From: Deltaproteobacteria bacterium
GTDB lineage: Bacteria > Desulfobacterota > RBG-13-43-22
DNA length: 37,871 nt
Direction: 5' to 3'
Assembly: GCA_016219065.1 (NCBI GenBank)
Contig: JACRCK010000337.1
Coordinates: 1-37,871 of the forward strand
Part shown: positions 29,923 through 37,388 of the stretch, one piece after another
How the letters are laid out: each line of letters starts with the position of its first letter
Position numbering within the stretch: position 1 is the first letter of the stretch
Made by a program: the position numbers and the translations under genes
Notes under the pieces: model-generated
Seen by the model: only the letters and a program-made list of their open reading frames with translations
Told to the model about the DNA's origin: nothing
Database searches by the model: none

Positions 29923-31304
29923 CCGTAGCCCTGTTGCTTGTCGACACCGGGTTTTTGCTGCTGGCCCTGTTGTTTACCCTGGAAAGCTTGCGGGAAAAGG
30001 AACCGCGGGCGCCCAAGATCGGGCTGATCGGAATCTTATTTCACCTGTTTTTGGCCGGCCTCATTCTGGCCGTCCCGCCCAGCCGGCCGTGGGTGGCCGT
30101 CTTTTTCGGGGCGCTGCTGATCATTTTGCTCCTTTTCCTCATTCCGGGAAAACCCAACCCCCGGGCCTTGAAGGGGGCGGAAGGCCATGTCGTCGGGACG
30201 GTGAGCCGTTTTGACGAACGGGACATCGTCTTTGCCCGCAACCGCTCCCTGCCGCCGGGGTCCGAACAATACCGGCAATATTACGAGCGGCACCCGGACC
30301 GGGAGGCCACCGATGCCCGCAGAAGGGAACGGGGCGGGCCCATCGGACGACCGGGAGCCATCGACCAGGGTTATCCTCCCAATGTCTCCATGATCCTGTC
30401 CTCCTTCGCGCTGCCGGGCTTTCTGGCCGGCCAGGCCCGGGTGACGCCCGATCCGGCCCAAGCTCCAGTGGCGCTGAATCCTCAGGAAGCCTCGGAAATC
30501 GTCAGGGGTTTTGCCCATCACCTGGGGGCCGCCCTGGTCGGGATCTGCCGGGTGAATCCCCGCTGGGCCTATTCCCACCGGGGAGAAATTTTTGACGGGA
30601 ACTGGGAGGATTGGGGCCAAGAAATCGCAGAGCCCTTACCTTACGCGGTAGTCATCGCCACGGAAATGGACCTGGAAAACGTCGGCGCCGGCCCGCACAC
30701 CCCGGCTCTGGTGGAGAGTTCGGCCAATTATGCCCGGGGGGCCTATATCACCACCATCCTGGCCCAGTGGTTCGGCGGCCTAGGCTACCGGGCCGTGGCC
30801 CAGCATAACCGCCATTACGATCTTTTACTGGTGCCGCTGGCCATCGATGCCGGTCTAGGGGAACTGGGCCGGCACGGCTATCTGGTGGCGGATCGATTCG
30901 GCCCCCGGGTACGGCTCTTTGCGGTTACCACCGATATGCCTCTTCAACCGGACCGCCCCGTCGATAAAGGGGTCGAGGCCTTCTGCCGCTATTGTAAGAA
31001 GTGCGCCACCGCCTGCCCGTCCCGGTCGGTGCCCCCGGAGGGGATGACCGTTCAAAACGGGCTGGAGCGCTGGAAGCTGAATGAGGAGACCTGCTTCGAC
31101 TACTGGGGCAAGGTGGGCACCGACTGCTCGGTCTGTATGGGGATCTGCCCCTTCTCCCGTCCCGACCGTTCCGTCCATAAAATCGTCAAATGGCTGCTGC
31201 CCCGCTCCCGGCTGGCCCAGCGGCTGCTGCCGCATCTGGACAATTGGGTCTACGGCCAAAAATGGAAGCCCAGGAAGGTAGCGGACTGGGTGAAATATTC
31301 ATAG
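29916..31304 (+). CDS. Membrane-anchored reductive dehalogenase-like corrinoid/Fe-S protein
   Basis: A 462-residue protein. Three hydrophobic segments (about 2-23, 34-53, 59-76) form an N-terminal membrane anchor instead of the Tat signal of respiratory RdhA. The RdhA-type core follows (about 185-420). GELGRHGYLVADRFGPRVRL is the conserved pre-cluster motif. Two ferredoxin sites are FCRYCKKCATACP (Cys357, 360, 363, 367) and Cys393 with CSVCMGICP (Cys404, 407, 411). Such proteins use cobalamin and two [4Fe-4S] clusters; many are not proven dehalogenases. GTG start overlaps the preceding stop, so it is coupled to the synthetase-GNAT gene. QueG (epoxyqueuosine reductase) was considered, but motifs and anchor fit RdhA better. 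Confidence 0.82.
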   Translation: MLTVALLLVDTGFLLLALLFTLESLREKEPRAPKIGLIGILFHLFLAGLILAVPPSRPWVAVFFGALLIILLLFLIPGKPNPRALKGAEGHVVGTVSRFDERDIVFARNRSLPPGSEQYRQYYERHPDREATDARRRERGGPIGRPGAIDQGYPPNVSMILSSFALPGFLAGQARVTPDPAQAPVALNPQEASEIVRGFAHHLGAALVGICRVNPRWAYSHRGEIFDGNWEDWGQEIAEPLPYAVVIATEMDLENVGAGPHTPALVESSANYARGAYITTILAQWFGGLGYRAVAQHNRHYDLLLVPLAIDAGLGELGRHGYLVADRFGPRVRLFAVTTDMPLQPDRPVDKGVEAFCRYCKKCATACPSRSVPPEGMTVQNGLERWKLNEETCFDYWGKVGTDCSVCMGICPFSRPDRSVHKIVKWLLPRSRLAQRLLPHLDNWVYGQKWKPRKVADWVKYS

Positions 31305-31311
31305 TCCAGGA

Positions 31312-31731
31312 TCAAGACAGCCCTATTTGGGGACCCCAGCGCTCTAAAAATTCCAGTGGAGTGACTATCTTTACTTCCCGGTAGGCCCCCTTGGGGAAAT
31401 GTTTTTTATCGCCGGTTACCAGGGCCTTCGCCCCGGCGGCTAAGGCGACTTCCAAAAAAGGCTGGTCGTCGGGGTCCGGAATTCTAATTGTCAAAGGTCC
31501 GGCAACCACCGGGAGTCCTTCCTCTTCCATCTGGGTTAGAAAGGCTTTAACTTGGTTCTCCGAAAATCCAAACTTGGGACGGGTTAAAACATCCCGATAT
31601 TCGGCCATGATCCGTAGATCGTAAGCGCACTGAAGCCGGCCGGCCGCAACCAGTCGGAGGATCATGGCTGGTTTGCCGAAGGGTTGTAAAATCCCGGAAA
31701 CGACCACGTTGGAATCCAAGACGATGATCAC
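31312..31731 (-). CDS. PIN-domain toxin (VapC-like, COG1569 type)
   Basis: A 139-residue PIN-domain protein: IVLDSNVVVSGI (Asp6), MAEYRDVL (Glu), IPDPDDQPFLEVALAAGAKA and LVTGDKKHFP (acidic residues). These acidic residues form the metal-dependent RNase site. It overlaps the antitoxin gene by four bases and runs tail-to-tail against the dehalogenase-like gene with a seven-base gap. Confidence 0.9.
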   Translation of the reverse strand: MIIVLDSNVVVSGILQPFGKPAMILRLVAAGRLQCAYDLRIMAEYRDVLTRPKFGFSENQVKAFLTQMEEEGLPVVAGPLTIRIPDPDDQPFLEVALAAGAKALVTGDKKHFPKGAYREVKIVTPLEFLERWGPQIGLS

Positions 31732-32012
31732 CGTTTTCGGCCCCGGCGGGCGGCCTTGATTTCCGTCTCCATGTCCTTATCCGTGAGACGGTCCAGACCC
31801 CGGTCCAACGCCTGTTGCTGCATTTCTTCCAGGGCCAGCAGGCCTTGACTGCGGCGTATAATTTTCAGGGTCTTTTCCAGCGTTGCTTCGGTTACCCCCG
31901 AAAGGATAGCTACCGGTTTCCCATTGGAAGTGATGACGACCTCTTCCTTTTTGATTTTCTCCCAAACACCTTTGGGTTTTGTACTTAATTCCCGTACAGT
32001 GATAAACTGCAT
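31728..32012 (-). CDS. Phd/YefM-like antitoxin partner of PIN toxin
   Basis: A 94-residue protein with Phd features (FITVRELSTKPKGVWEKIKK, VVITSNGKPVAILSGVTE), followed by a helical and basic tail (EIKAARRGRKR). A GAGAGGTG ribosome site lies four bases before the ATG. A strong promoter lies just upstream (32043-32071). The pairing of a Phd-type antitoxin with a PIN toxin follows from the shared operon. Confidence 0.9.
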   Translation of the reverse strand: MQFITVRELSTKPKGVWEKIKKEEVVITSNGKPVAILSGVTEATLEKTLKIIRRSQGLLALEEMQQQALDRGLDRLTDKDMETEIKAARRGRKR

Positions 32013-32042
32013 AAGACACCTCTCGGATAATTATTATATAAA

Positions 32043-32071
32043 ATATAATTTAATTATCTTATAATTGTCAA
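32043..32071 (-). promoter_or_regulatory. Sigma-70 promoter for the PIN/Phd operon
   Basis: On the minus strand TTGACA (32071-32066), a 17-base spacer and TTATAT (32048-32043) form a near-consensus promoter. The antitoxin start is about 30 bases downstream of the -10 box. The sequence around it is AT-only (TAATTATTATATAAAATATA), unlike the GC-rich surroundings, and includes partial dyads suitable for antitoxin binding. Confidence 0.75.
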
Positions 32072-32142
32072 ACATATGTTGGCAATTAGAGGGCGAATTA
32101 AGCAAGGCTCGCCGCGAACTGTCGCCCCGGTCTCAAAATCCG

Positions 32143-32310
32143 TCACCGGTATCGGCCGCTAATCCTTTCCCGCTCGTCCGCGGGCAGGGATTTCAGATAG
32201 GATTTCCAGCCCGGACACCAGCGGGTGTGCCATTTCCAAAATCTGCCCAACAGGGATTTGGGTTGGGCGTCGTACCGGGCGCGGAACCGGCAGGTTTCGC
32301 AGGAGCTCAT
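32143..32310 (-). CDS. Small conserved Cys/Trp-rich protein
   Basis: A 55-residue protein: CETCRFRARYDAQPKSLLGR, then WKWHTRWCPGWKSYLKSLPA, then DERERISGRYR. The start is decided by a GGAGG site four bases before ATG 32310; a longer frame from 32373 has no such site. I recall similar short proteins in other Desulfobacterota, but know no function. CxxC plus a later Cys could bind metal. Confidence 0.75.
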   Translation of the reverse strand: MSSCETCRFRARYDAQPKSLLGRFWKWHTRWCPGWKSYLKSLPADERERISGRYR

Positions 32311-32440
32311 CGGTCCTCCAGGTTTAAGGTTTGGTGAACAGGGATGGGTAATAGGAAAATTTTGAGGCTTCACCCACCCCCCGGTTCTCCGGAGCCGGTC
32401 CCGACGCCGGCGGGATCGAGGGAGGGGGAGAAGTCTCGGT

Positions 32441-32494
32441 GATTTGAATTTTGGTTATATGAATTTGTTTCGAGTTTCGGATTTCGAATTTGCT
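32441..32494 (-). repeat. Family A repeat, reverse-complement copy
   Basis: GATTTGAATTTTGG, then TGAATTTGTTTCGAGTTTCG and ATTTCGAATTTG: the reverse complement of the repeat at 6427-6486. It lies immediately after the TRAP receptor stop codon and is the only content of the gap besides short GC stretches. Confidence 0.8.
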
Positions 32495-32497
32495 TTC

Positions 32498-33517
32498 TCA
32501 GGGATTTTTCTTCAGCCAGTCCTGGCAGAATTTCAGGGCCTCGTCGCCCGGCAGGCCCTTGGCCTTCATGCTCTGGACGTATTCGTTCAGGATCGGCTGG
32601 ACCAGCTTGGCCCACCGTTCATCTTCCCCTTTGGACAGGGCAATGATCTGATTGCCTTTGGCCTTGGTGGCCTCCGTTCCGGCCATATCGAAATCATCCC
32701 AGGCCTTGCCGGTCTTTTCGATCCACTCCTGGTTGATCTTCTGGATGACGGCCTGGGTCTCTTTCGGCAGGGCATTCCATTTTTGTTTGTTCATGATCAC
32801 GGCGAAGGCGATGGAATAGGCCGAGCCGTAATTCAGCGTGGTGGACTTGATGACTTCGGCGAACTTCCAGCCCTTCAGAGCCTCGATAGGGGCCATGATG
32901 CCTTCGGTCACGCCTTTCTGCAGGGAGTCGTAGGCTTCGGGCATGGGGATGGCCACCGGGGTGCCGCCCAGGTGGGTGACCACCTTGGCGCTGGTGCCGG
33001 TGCAGCGGATCTTCAGTCCTTTCAGGTCTTCCAGCTTGGCCACCGGTTTCTTGGTGTGCAGGATCCCCGGGCCGTGGGCGTGCAGATACAGGACCTGGGT
33101 ATCGTCGAATTCCTTGGGATGGAATTTCTGGAAATAGGCGTTGACCAGACGGGTGGCCTGGAGCCCGCTCTTATAGCCCAGGGGCATATCGATCACTTCC
33201 GTCAAGGGGAACCGCCCGGCCGTGTAGCTCAACACCACGAAGGCGATATCGGAGATCCCCTTCACCACGCCGTCGTAGGCCTGCTGGGCCGGGGTCAGGG
33301 TGGCCCCGGGAAAGAGAGTGACCTTGACGGCCCCGTTGGTCCTTTTCTCCACCTCCTTGGCCCATTCCTGGGACAACAGGGCGTGGCCGTGGGTGGCGGG
33401 CATGAAATGGGAATAGGTCAGTTCCAGCGGCTTGGTCTGGGCCGGAGCGGACCCGGCGGACAGGGAAATCAGGAAGAATACCGTAGCCAACATCAACCAA
33501 CCTGTCTTCTTGTTCAT
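32498..33517 (-). CDS. dctP: TRAP transporter solute-binding protein DctP
   Basis: A 339-residue periplasmic receptor. The signal peptide (KTGWLMLATVFFLISLSAGSAPA, cleavage near residue 27) is followed by DctP motifs: LELTYSHFMPATHGH, FPGATLTPAQQAYDGVV, FPLTEVIDMPLG, DLKGLKIRCTGTSAKVV and AYDSLQKGVTEGI. The Arg in LKIRCTG is the usual carboxylate ligand, suggesting an organic acid. A GGAGG site lies seven bases before ATG 33517. No DctQ/DctM membrane genes follow, so the receptor is an orphan here. Confidence 0.92.
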   Translation of the reverse strand: MNKKTGWLMLATVFFLISLSAGSAPAQTKPLELTYSHFMPATHGHALLSQEWAKEVEKRTNGAVKVTLFPGATLTPAQQAYDGVVKGISDIAFVVLSYTAGRFPLTEVIDMPLGYKSGLQATRLVNAYFQKFHPKEFDDTQVLYLHAHGPGILHTKKPVAKLEDLKGLKIRCTGTSAKVVTHLGGTPVAIPMPEAYDSLQKGVTEGIMAPIEALKGWKFAEVIKSTTLNYGSAYSIAFAVIMNKQKWNALPKETQAVIQKINQEWIEKTGKAWDDFDMAGTEATKAKGNQIIALSKGEDERWAKLVQPILNEYVQSMKAKGLPGDEALKFCQDWLKKNP

Positions 33518-33542
33518 GGGCGGCCTCCTTTTCCAAAGGTTT

Positions 33543-33600
33543 AATACGAAAATAAAGACGAACATCCAACATTCAACATCCAACATCGAATTGCGGAATG
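33543..33600. repeat. ATCCAACATTCAACATCCAAC intergenic repeat
   Basis: About 58 bases of AACATCCAACATTC-like units ending in CATCGAATTGCGGAATG. It belongs to the same low-complexity class as 751-785. It lies upstream of dctP and next to the hairpin at 33604-33630. Confidence 0.75.
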
Positions 33601-33603
33601 TCG

Positions 33604-33630
33604 CACAGTCCCGCGCTGCGCGGGACTGTG
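33604..33630. repeat. 12-bp perfect hairpin CACAGTCCCGCG-CTG-CGCGGGACTGTG
   Basis: A perfect 12-bp stem with a three-base loop between two divergent genes (dctP and the molybdopterin oxidoreductase). With no T-run and a position upstream of both genes it is not a terminator. It looks like a REP-type palindrome. Confidence 0.8.
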
Positions 33631-33701
33631 TGCCCCTGTCGCCATTTTTAGGCATCGCGCGGGTGACGGGGCGATTTTCCCCCGCCCTTTAAGTCATTTT
33701 C

Positions 33702-33710
33702 TGGTATCAT
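33702..33710 (+). promoter_or_regulatory. Possible extended -10 promoter, leaderless start
   Basis: TGGTATCAT contains an extended -10 (TG-N-TATCAT, with TATCAT at 33705-33710) only seven bases before ATG 33718. There is no ribosome site and no good -35. If used, the mRNA would start at or next to the ATG. Confidence 0.35.
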
Positions 33711-33717
33711 AATCGAT

Positions 33718-35823
33718 ATGGAACGAATAGTAAAGTCCGCGTGCGGCTTCTGCCAGACCGGCTGCGGGATTCGCGTTCATCGGAAGGGAGACCGGATTCT
33801 CAAAGTAACCGGTGATCCGCAAAGCCCGATCAATCGAGGTCGGCTCTGCCAAAAAGGGCAGGCCGCCCTGGAATACCTGCAGCACCCCGACCGTTTGAAA
33901 AAGCCGCTGCTGCGCGCAGGCCCCAGAGGGAGCGGCCGGTGGCAGGAAATTTCCTGGGACGCGGCCCTGGACCGGGTGGCCGAAGCGCTCGAGCAGACCC
34001 GACGGTCGGCCGGTCCGGAAGGACTGGTTTTTATCCGGGGCTCCTTCAAGGGGGGCTATGAGGGGGCTTATCTGGCCCGTCTGGCCAATGTCCTGGGCGC
34101 TCCCAATATCGCCTCCATGGCGCCGCTCTGTTACGTCCCCCGGGTCTTCGGCAACCAATTCACCTGCGGTTACAACCCGGTGCCGGACTATGATTTCCCT
34201 CCGGCGGGTATTCTGGTCTGGGGCGCCAATCTGGCCGAGACCCGTCCGGGGGAACATCTGGATACGATCAGGGCCCTGGAGCGGGGGGCTGCCCTGATGG
34301 TCGTGGATCCGCGAAAGACGGTGCTGGCCGAGCGGGCGGACGTCCATCTGTCGCTTAAACCCGGGTCCGATCTGGTGCTGGCCCTGGCCCTGATCCAGGT
34401 CATCATCGAGGAAGGGCTTTATGATAAGCCCTTCGTGGAGGACTGGTGTGTGGGCTTCGAGGCCCTGGCCGCTCAGGTCCGGCCTTTTTCGCCGTCTTTT
34501 GCCGCCCCCCGTACCGGAGTGGAGGCGGCCGCGCTCCGAAAGGCGGCCCGCTTGTACGCCGCCAGCCGCCCGGCCGTAATCCAGGCCGGGAACGCCATCG
34601 ATCACAGCCCCCACAACGTTCAAATCGCCCGGGCCCTGGCCATTCTGCGAGCCCTGACGGGCAACCTGGGGGTTCCGGGGGGGGAACTGCTTGGAGAACC
34701 GCCCCCGGTCCTTCCCATGGGGTCTCCGGCCCTCGATCTGCGGGACAAGCTCCCCGATGAACTTCGCGATAGAAGGCTCAACGCCCGGGACGGTTTTCTG
34801 CCCCAGGTGTTTTATGCGCTCCCCCAGTCGATCACCAGGGCCATCCTCGAGCGTGACCCCTATCCGGTGCGCTGCGCCTACGTGCAGGGGGGCAACCCGC
34901 TGCTCACGTATCCCAACGCCGCCAGGACCTTCGCGGCTTTCAACCAGTTGGACTTTCTGGTGGTGGCCGATCTTTTTATGAATCCCACGGCGGCCCTGGC
35001 CGATGTGGTTCTGCCGGCCGCCTCCTGCTTTGAATATGACGCCGTCATCGCCCCGCCCTACTATCCGGTGGTCCAGGTCCAGCAGCAGGTGGCCCGTGTG
35101 GGCGACTGCCGCTCGGATTACGCCATGATCCAGGGCTTGGCCCGGCGGCTGGGCTTGGGGGAATTCTTCTGGGATCGGGAGCAGGAGTGCCTGGACTTTA
35201 TTCTGCAACCGGCCGGTCTGACTTTTGATGAGTTCCGCCGGATCGGGGTCCTGACCGGTAGGAAAGACTATCGTCACTATGAAAAAGGAGGGTTTGCCAC
35301 CCCTTCCAAAAAAGTAGAGTTGTTCTCCGGCCGTCTGGAGGAATGGGGGTTCGATCCCCTCCCCGGATATGCTCTCGTACTGGAAACGCCGTCCGTTTCT
35401 ACAGATCGAAACGATGAATTTCCTTTGGTATTGACTTCCTGGAAAGTAGAGGCCTTCCGTCATTCCGGAAACCGGCAACTGGAATCACTGCGGGCCGTCC
35501 ATCCGGAGCCGGTGGTCTGGCTCCATCCCGAAACGGCGGCGCCTTTAGGCATCCGGGATGGAGAGCCGGTCTGGATCGAAACGCCCGGAGGCCGCATTCA
35601 ACAAAAGGCCCGGATCACGGAGGACCTACGGCCCGGGGTGGCCGGGGTGGACTACGCCTGGTGGTTTCCTGAGAGGGGAGTAGACCGTTTTTACGACTGG
35701 GCGGCGGCCAACATCAATATGTTGACGGATGACCGGGGGGAGCGGGGGAAGGAAATGGGCACGCCCCGTCTGCGGGGGTTGGCTTGCCGGGTTTACCGGG
35801 ACCGGCCGGCATCTTCCGACTGA
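33718..35823 (+). CDS. Molybdopterin oxidoreductase (DMSO reductase superfamily), cytoplasmic
   Basis: A 701-residue molybdo/tungsto-enzyme. An N-terminal [4Fe-4S] site is formed by CGFCQTGC and Cys44 (Cys9, 12, 16, 44). The cofactor domains follow: ILVWGANLAETRPG, MVVDPRKT, QAGNAIDHSPHNVQ, YVQGGNPLLTYPN, DVVLPAASCFEYD, and a C-terminal Molydop_binding domain (WLHPETAAPLGIRDGEPV). PLCYVPR, at about residue 138-144, may hold the metal-ligand Cys. There is no Tat signal, so it should be cytoplasmic, and no electron-transfer subunit is adjacent. The substrate is not evident. It overlaps the next, convergent gene by 31 bases. Confidence 0.92.
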   Translation: MERIVKSACGFCQTGCGIRVHRKGDRILKVTGDPQSPINRGRLCQKGQAALEYLQHPDRLKKPLLRAGPRGSGRWQEISWDAALDRVAEALEQTRRSAGPEGLVFIRGSFKGGYEGAYLARLANVLGAPNIASMAPLCYVPRVFGNQFTCGYNPVPDYDFPPAGILVWGANLAETRPGEHLDTIRALERGAALMVVDPRKTVLAERADVHLSLKPGSDLVLALALIQVIIEEGLYDKPFVEDWCVGFEALAAQVRPFSPSFAAPRTGVEAAALRKAARLYAASRPAVIQAGNAIDHSPHNVQIARALAILRALTGNLGVPGGELLGEPPPVLPMGSPALDLRDKLPDELRDRRLNARDGFLPQVFYALPQSITRAILERDPYPVRCAYVQGGNPLLTYPNAARTFAAFNQLDFLVVADLFMNPTAALADVVLPAASCFEYDAVIAPPYYPVVQVQQQVARVGDCRSDYAMIQGLARRLGLGEFFWDREQECLDFILQPAGLTFDEFRRIGVLTGRKDYRHYEKGGFATPSKKVELFSGRLEEWGFDPLPGYALVLETPSVSTDRNDEFPLVLTSWKVEAFRHSGNRQLESLRAVHPEPVVWLHPETAAPLGIRDGEPVWIETPGGRIQQKARITEDLRPGVAGVDYAWWFPERGVDRFYDWAAANINMLTDDRGERGKEMGTPRLRGLACRVYRDRPASSD

Positions 35824-36911
35824 CCTGGCCCGTATTCCCGGGCCGTTCGGATCATGGCCCGGATATTTTCCACTGGGGTTTGGGGGGCCAGACTGCAACC
35901 GCTCATGAGCATGAATTTTTCAGTACCGGCCCGGCGCAGGCAATCCAGGGTATTTTCCCTTACGGTTTCCACCGTTCCGAGCAGCAGCGCTTGAACCGGA
36001 TCCACGTTGCCGCCGAGAACGACTCCGGGAAGCTGATTTCGGCTGCGCTTCAGATCCATGCATTGATCCAGGCTCAAAACCCGGGCCCCCGATTCGGCCA
36101 TCGACGTCAGCAGCGGAGACGTATCTCCACAGATATGGAGGATACAAGGCAGGCCCAGATGCCGGGTGATCCGCTGCAGGCGGGGCAGAACCCATTCATT
36201 GAACATCCGGGGGGAGATGAGGGAGGCGGAACCGGTAGGTTCCGGAATCAACAACAGGTGCGCCCCGTTTTCCGCCAGGCGCTGACCGAATGAAAGCAAC
36301 AAGTCGGTCACCCGGTCCAGGATCCGGTTTAAAACCGGGGGATTTCGATAAACCAGGCGCAGCAGCCGATCGGTTTCGAACAGCCGGCCGGCGGTGGTAA
36401 AAGGTCCCTCAAAAAGCCCGATAACCGGGATCTCCCCCCGGCTGTATTCGGCCAGCTTCCGAACGGCGGCCAGAATGACCGGGAGCCTCCCGGATCGTTC
36501 CGGATCCGGCAAGGATATTTCGTCGATGGTTTCCACTGTAGCGTTTTGGGGCAGCAAAGCCAGAGGCTCCACCAGCAGACCGGAGGCCGAAAAACGGACC
36601 CGGCAGCCGAAGGCTTCCGGGATATACAGCGGGTCCGCGTAGGCGAACAATCCGTCGTATTCCAGGGCCTCCCGGGCACTGATCTGAACCTTGGCGATGC
36701 GGTCGGGATGCTGCCCCGTCTCCAGGGGAGAACCTTCTGAAAAATGATGGGCGGCCCAGCCGGCCAGGAGCGGCAAAACCGGGACTCGATCGCAAGGCCT
36801 CCCGGCCAAAACGGCCGACAACCTCTGGCGGGGTGAATATTCCATGCGGGGAAAAAGGGAAAGCCACTCCTTCAGGCCCTGAACCTGCCCGGGGCCCGAA
36901 GGAGTGAGCAT
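35793..36911 (-). CDS. MtaA/UroD-family methyltransferase-like protein
   Basis: A 372-residue protein of the uroporphyrinogen decarboxylase superfamily, MtaA/CmuA-like branch. The zinc-site motif LHICGDTSPLL (His259, Cys261) and Cys339 in MSGCSLAPQTPVEN match methylcobalamin:thiol methyltransferases rather than true HemE. Substrates in such branches are methylated corrinoid proteins or thiols. The start is uncertain: ATG 36911, TTG 36917 or ATG 36845 (MEYSPRQRLSAVL, where family similarity begins); none has a clear ribosome site. Convergent overlap of 31 bases with the molybdoenzyme. Confidence 0.85.
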   Translation of the reverse strand: MLTPSGPGQVQGLKEWLSLFPRMEYSPRQRLSAVLAGRPCDRVPVLPLLAGWAAHHFSEGSPLETGQHPDRIAKVQISAREALEYDGLFAYADPLYIPEAFGCRVRFSASGLLVEPLALLPQNATVETIDEISLPDPERSGRLPVILAAVRKLAEYSRGEIPVIGLFEGPFTTAGRLFETDRLLRLVYRNPPVLNRILDRVTDLLLSFGQRLAENGAHLLLIPEPTGSASLISPRMFNEWVLPRLQRITRHLGLPCILHICGDTSPLLTSMAESGARVLSLDQCMDLKRSRNQLPGVVLGGNVDPVQALLLGTVETVRENTLDCLRRAGTEKFMLMSGCSLAPQTPVENIRAMIRTAREYGPGQSEDAGRSR

Positions 36912-36932
36912 GCTCAATGCTAGAGCGGCGGG

Positions 36933-37208
36933 TTATTTCTTTTTGGGCACGGCCCTTTTTTTCTTCATCGGAGTATCGCAGCAGACCAGATCGATGGTAC
37001 CGCAGCCGCAATCATCCACCACGGATAGAACCAGGCCGCAAGCGCTGCAACCGTAGCGGTCCCCGAGCCGGGAAGCGGCTTTTTTCGCGGGTTTCACGGT
37101 CTTGACCGCTTTCACGGTTTTGGCCGGGGTAGCGGCTTTGGCGGGGGCGGCTTTTTTTGCCGGGGCTTTCACGGCTTTTTTTGCTGGGGCTTTTTTGGCG
37201 ACGGCCAT
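36933..37208 (-). CDS. Histone H1-like Lys/Ala tail fused to desulforedoxin-like zinc/iron knuckle
   Basis: A 91-residue protein. Residues 1-45 are almost only K, A, P, V, T (KKAPAKKAV units), like bacterial H1-like DNA-binding tails. Residues 50-80 form a desulforedoxin-like site, YGCSACGLVLSVVDD then LVCCDTPMKKK: CxxC and CC, with extra cysteines CGCG between. The protein may bind DNA through its tail and a metal through the knuckle. A strong AAGGAGG site precedes the ATG. The C-terminus is again basic. Confidence 0.82.
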   Translation of the reverse strand: MAVAKKAPAKKAVKAPAKKAAPAKAATPAKTVKAVKTVKPAKKAASRLGDRYGCSACGLVLSVVDDCGCGTIDLVCCDTPMKKKRAVPKKK

Positions 37209-37388
37209 GCGTTTTTCCTCCTTGATAGGGGTTGATGAATAACCTCTCGCTATTCTTAATTTCTTAGCTTAAAACCGACGACCGGGCCTTGTCAATGAGA
37301 AAAGTAGGGATTACCGGAGGTTTGGTCTCGATCCGGCCCAGGAGGCTCGAGCAGCCGTCTGACGCGGCCGGGAACGCGGTCTTTTTTT
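37209..37388. other. Intergenic, no gene seen
   Basis: The gap between the H1-like and DUF697 genes holds the ribosome site of the former and an AT-richer stretch (GCTATTCTTAATTTCTTAGC) that may include its promoter. No RNA gene or repeat is visible. Confidence 0.4.

Noticed and set aside
29916-31304. QueG (epoxyqueuosine reductase)
   Set aside because: The pre-cluster motif, second cluster spacing (Cys393 to CSVCMGIC) and membrane anchor fit RdhA-like proteins better, and HEAT repeats of QueG are absent.
32444-33544. 366-residue plus-strand open frame
   Set aside because: Antisense to dctP; composition is that of a shadow frame and starts in a repeat.
33694-35478. 594-residue open frame on the minus strand
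   Set aside because: It lies wholly antisense to a molybdopterin oxidoreductase with all family motifs, has no recognisable domain, and is typical of long GC-rich shadow frames.
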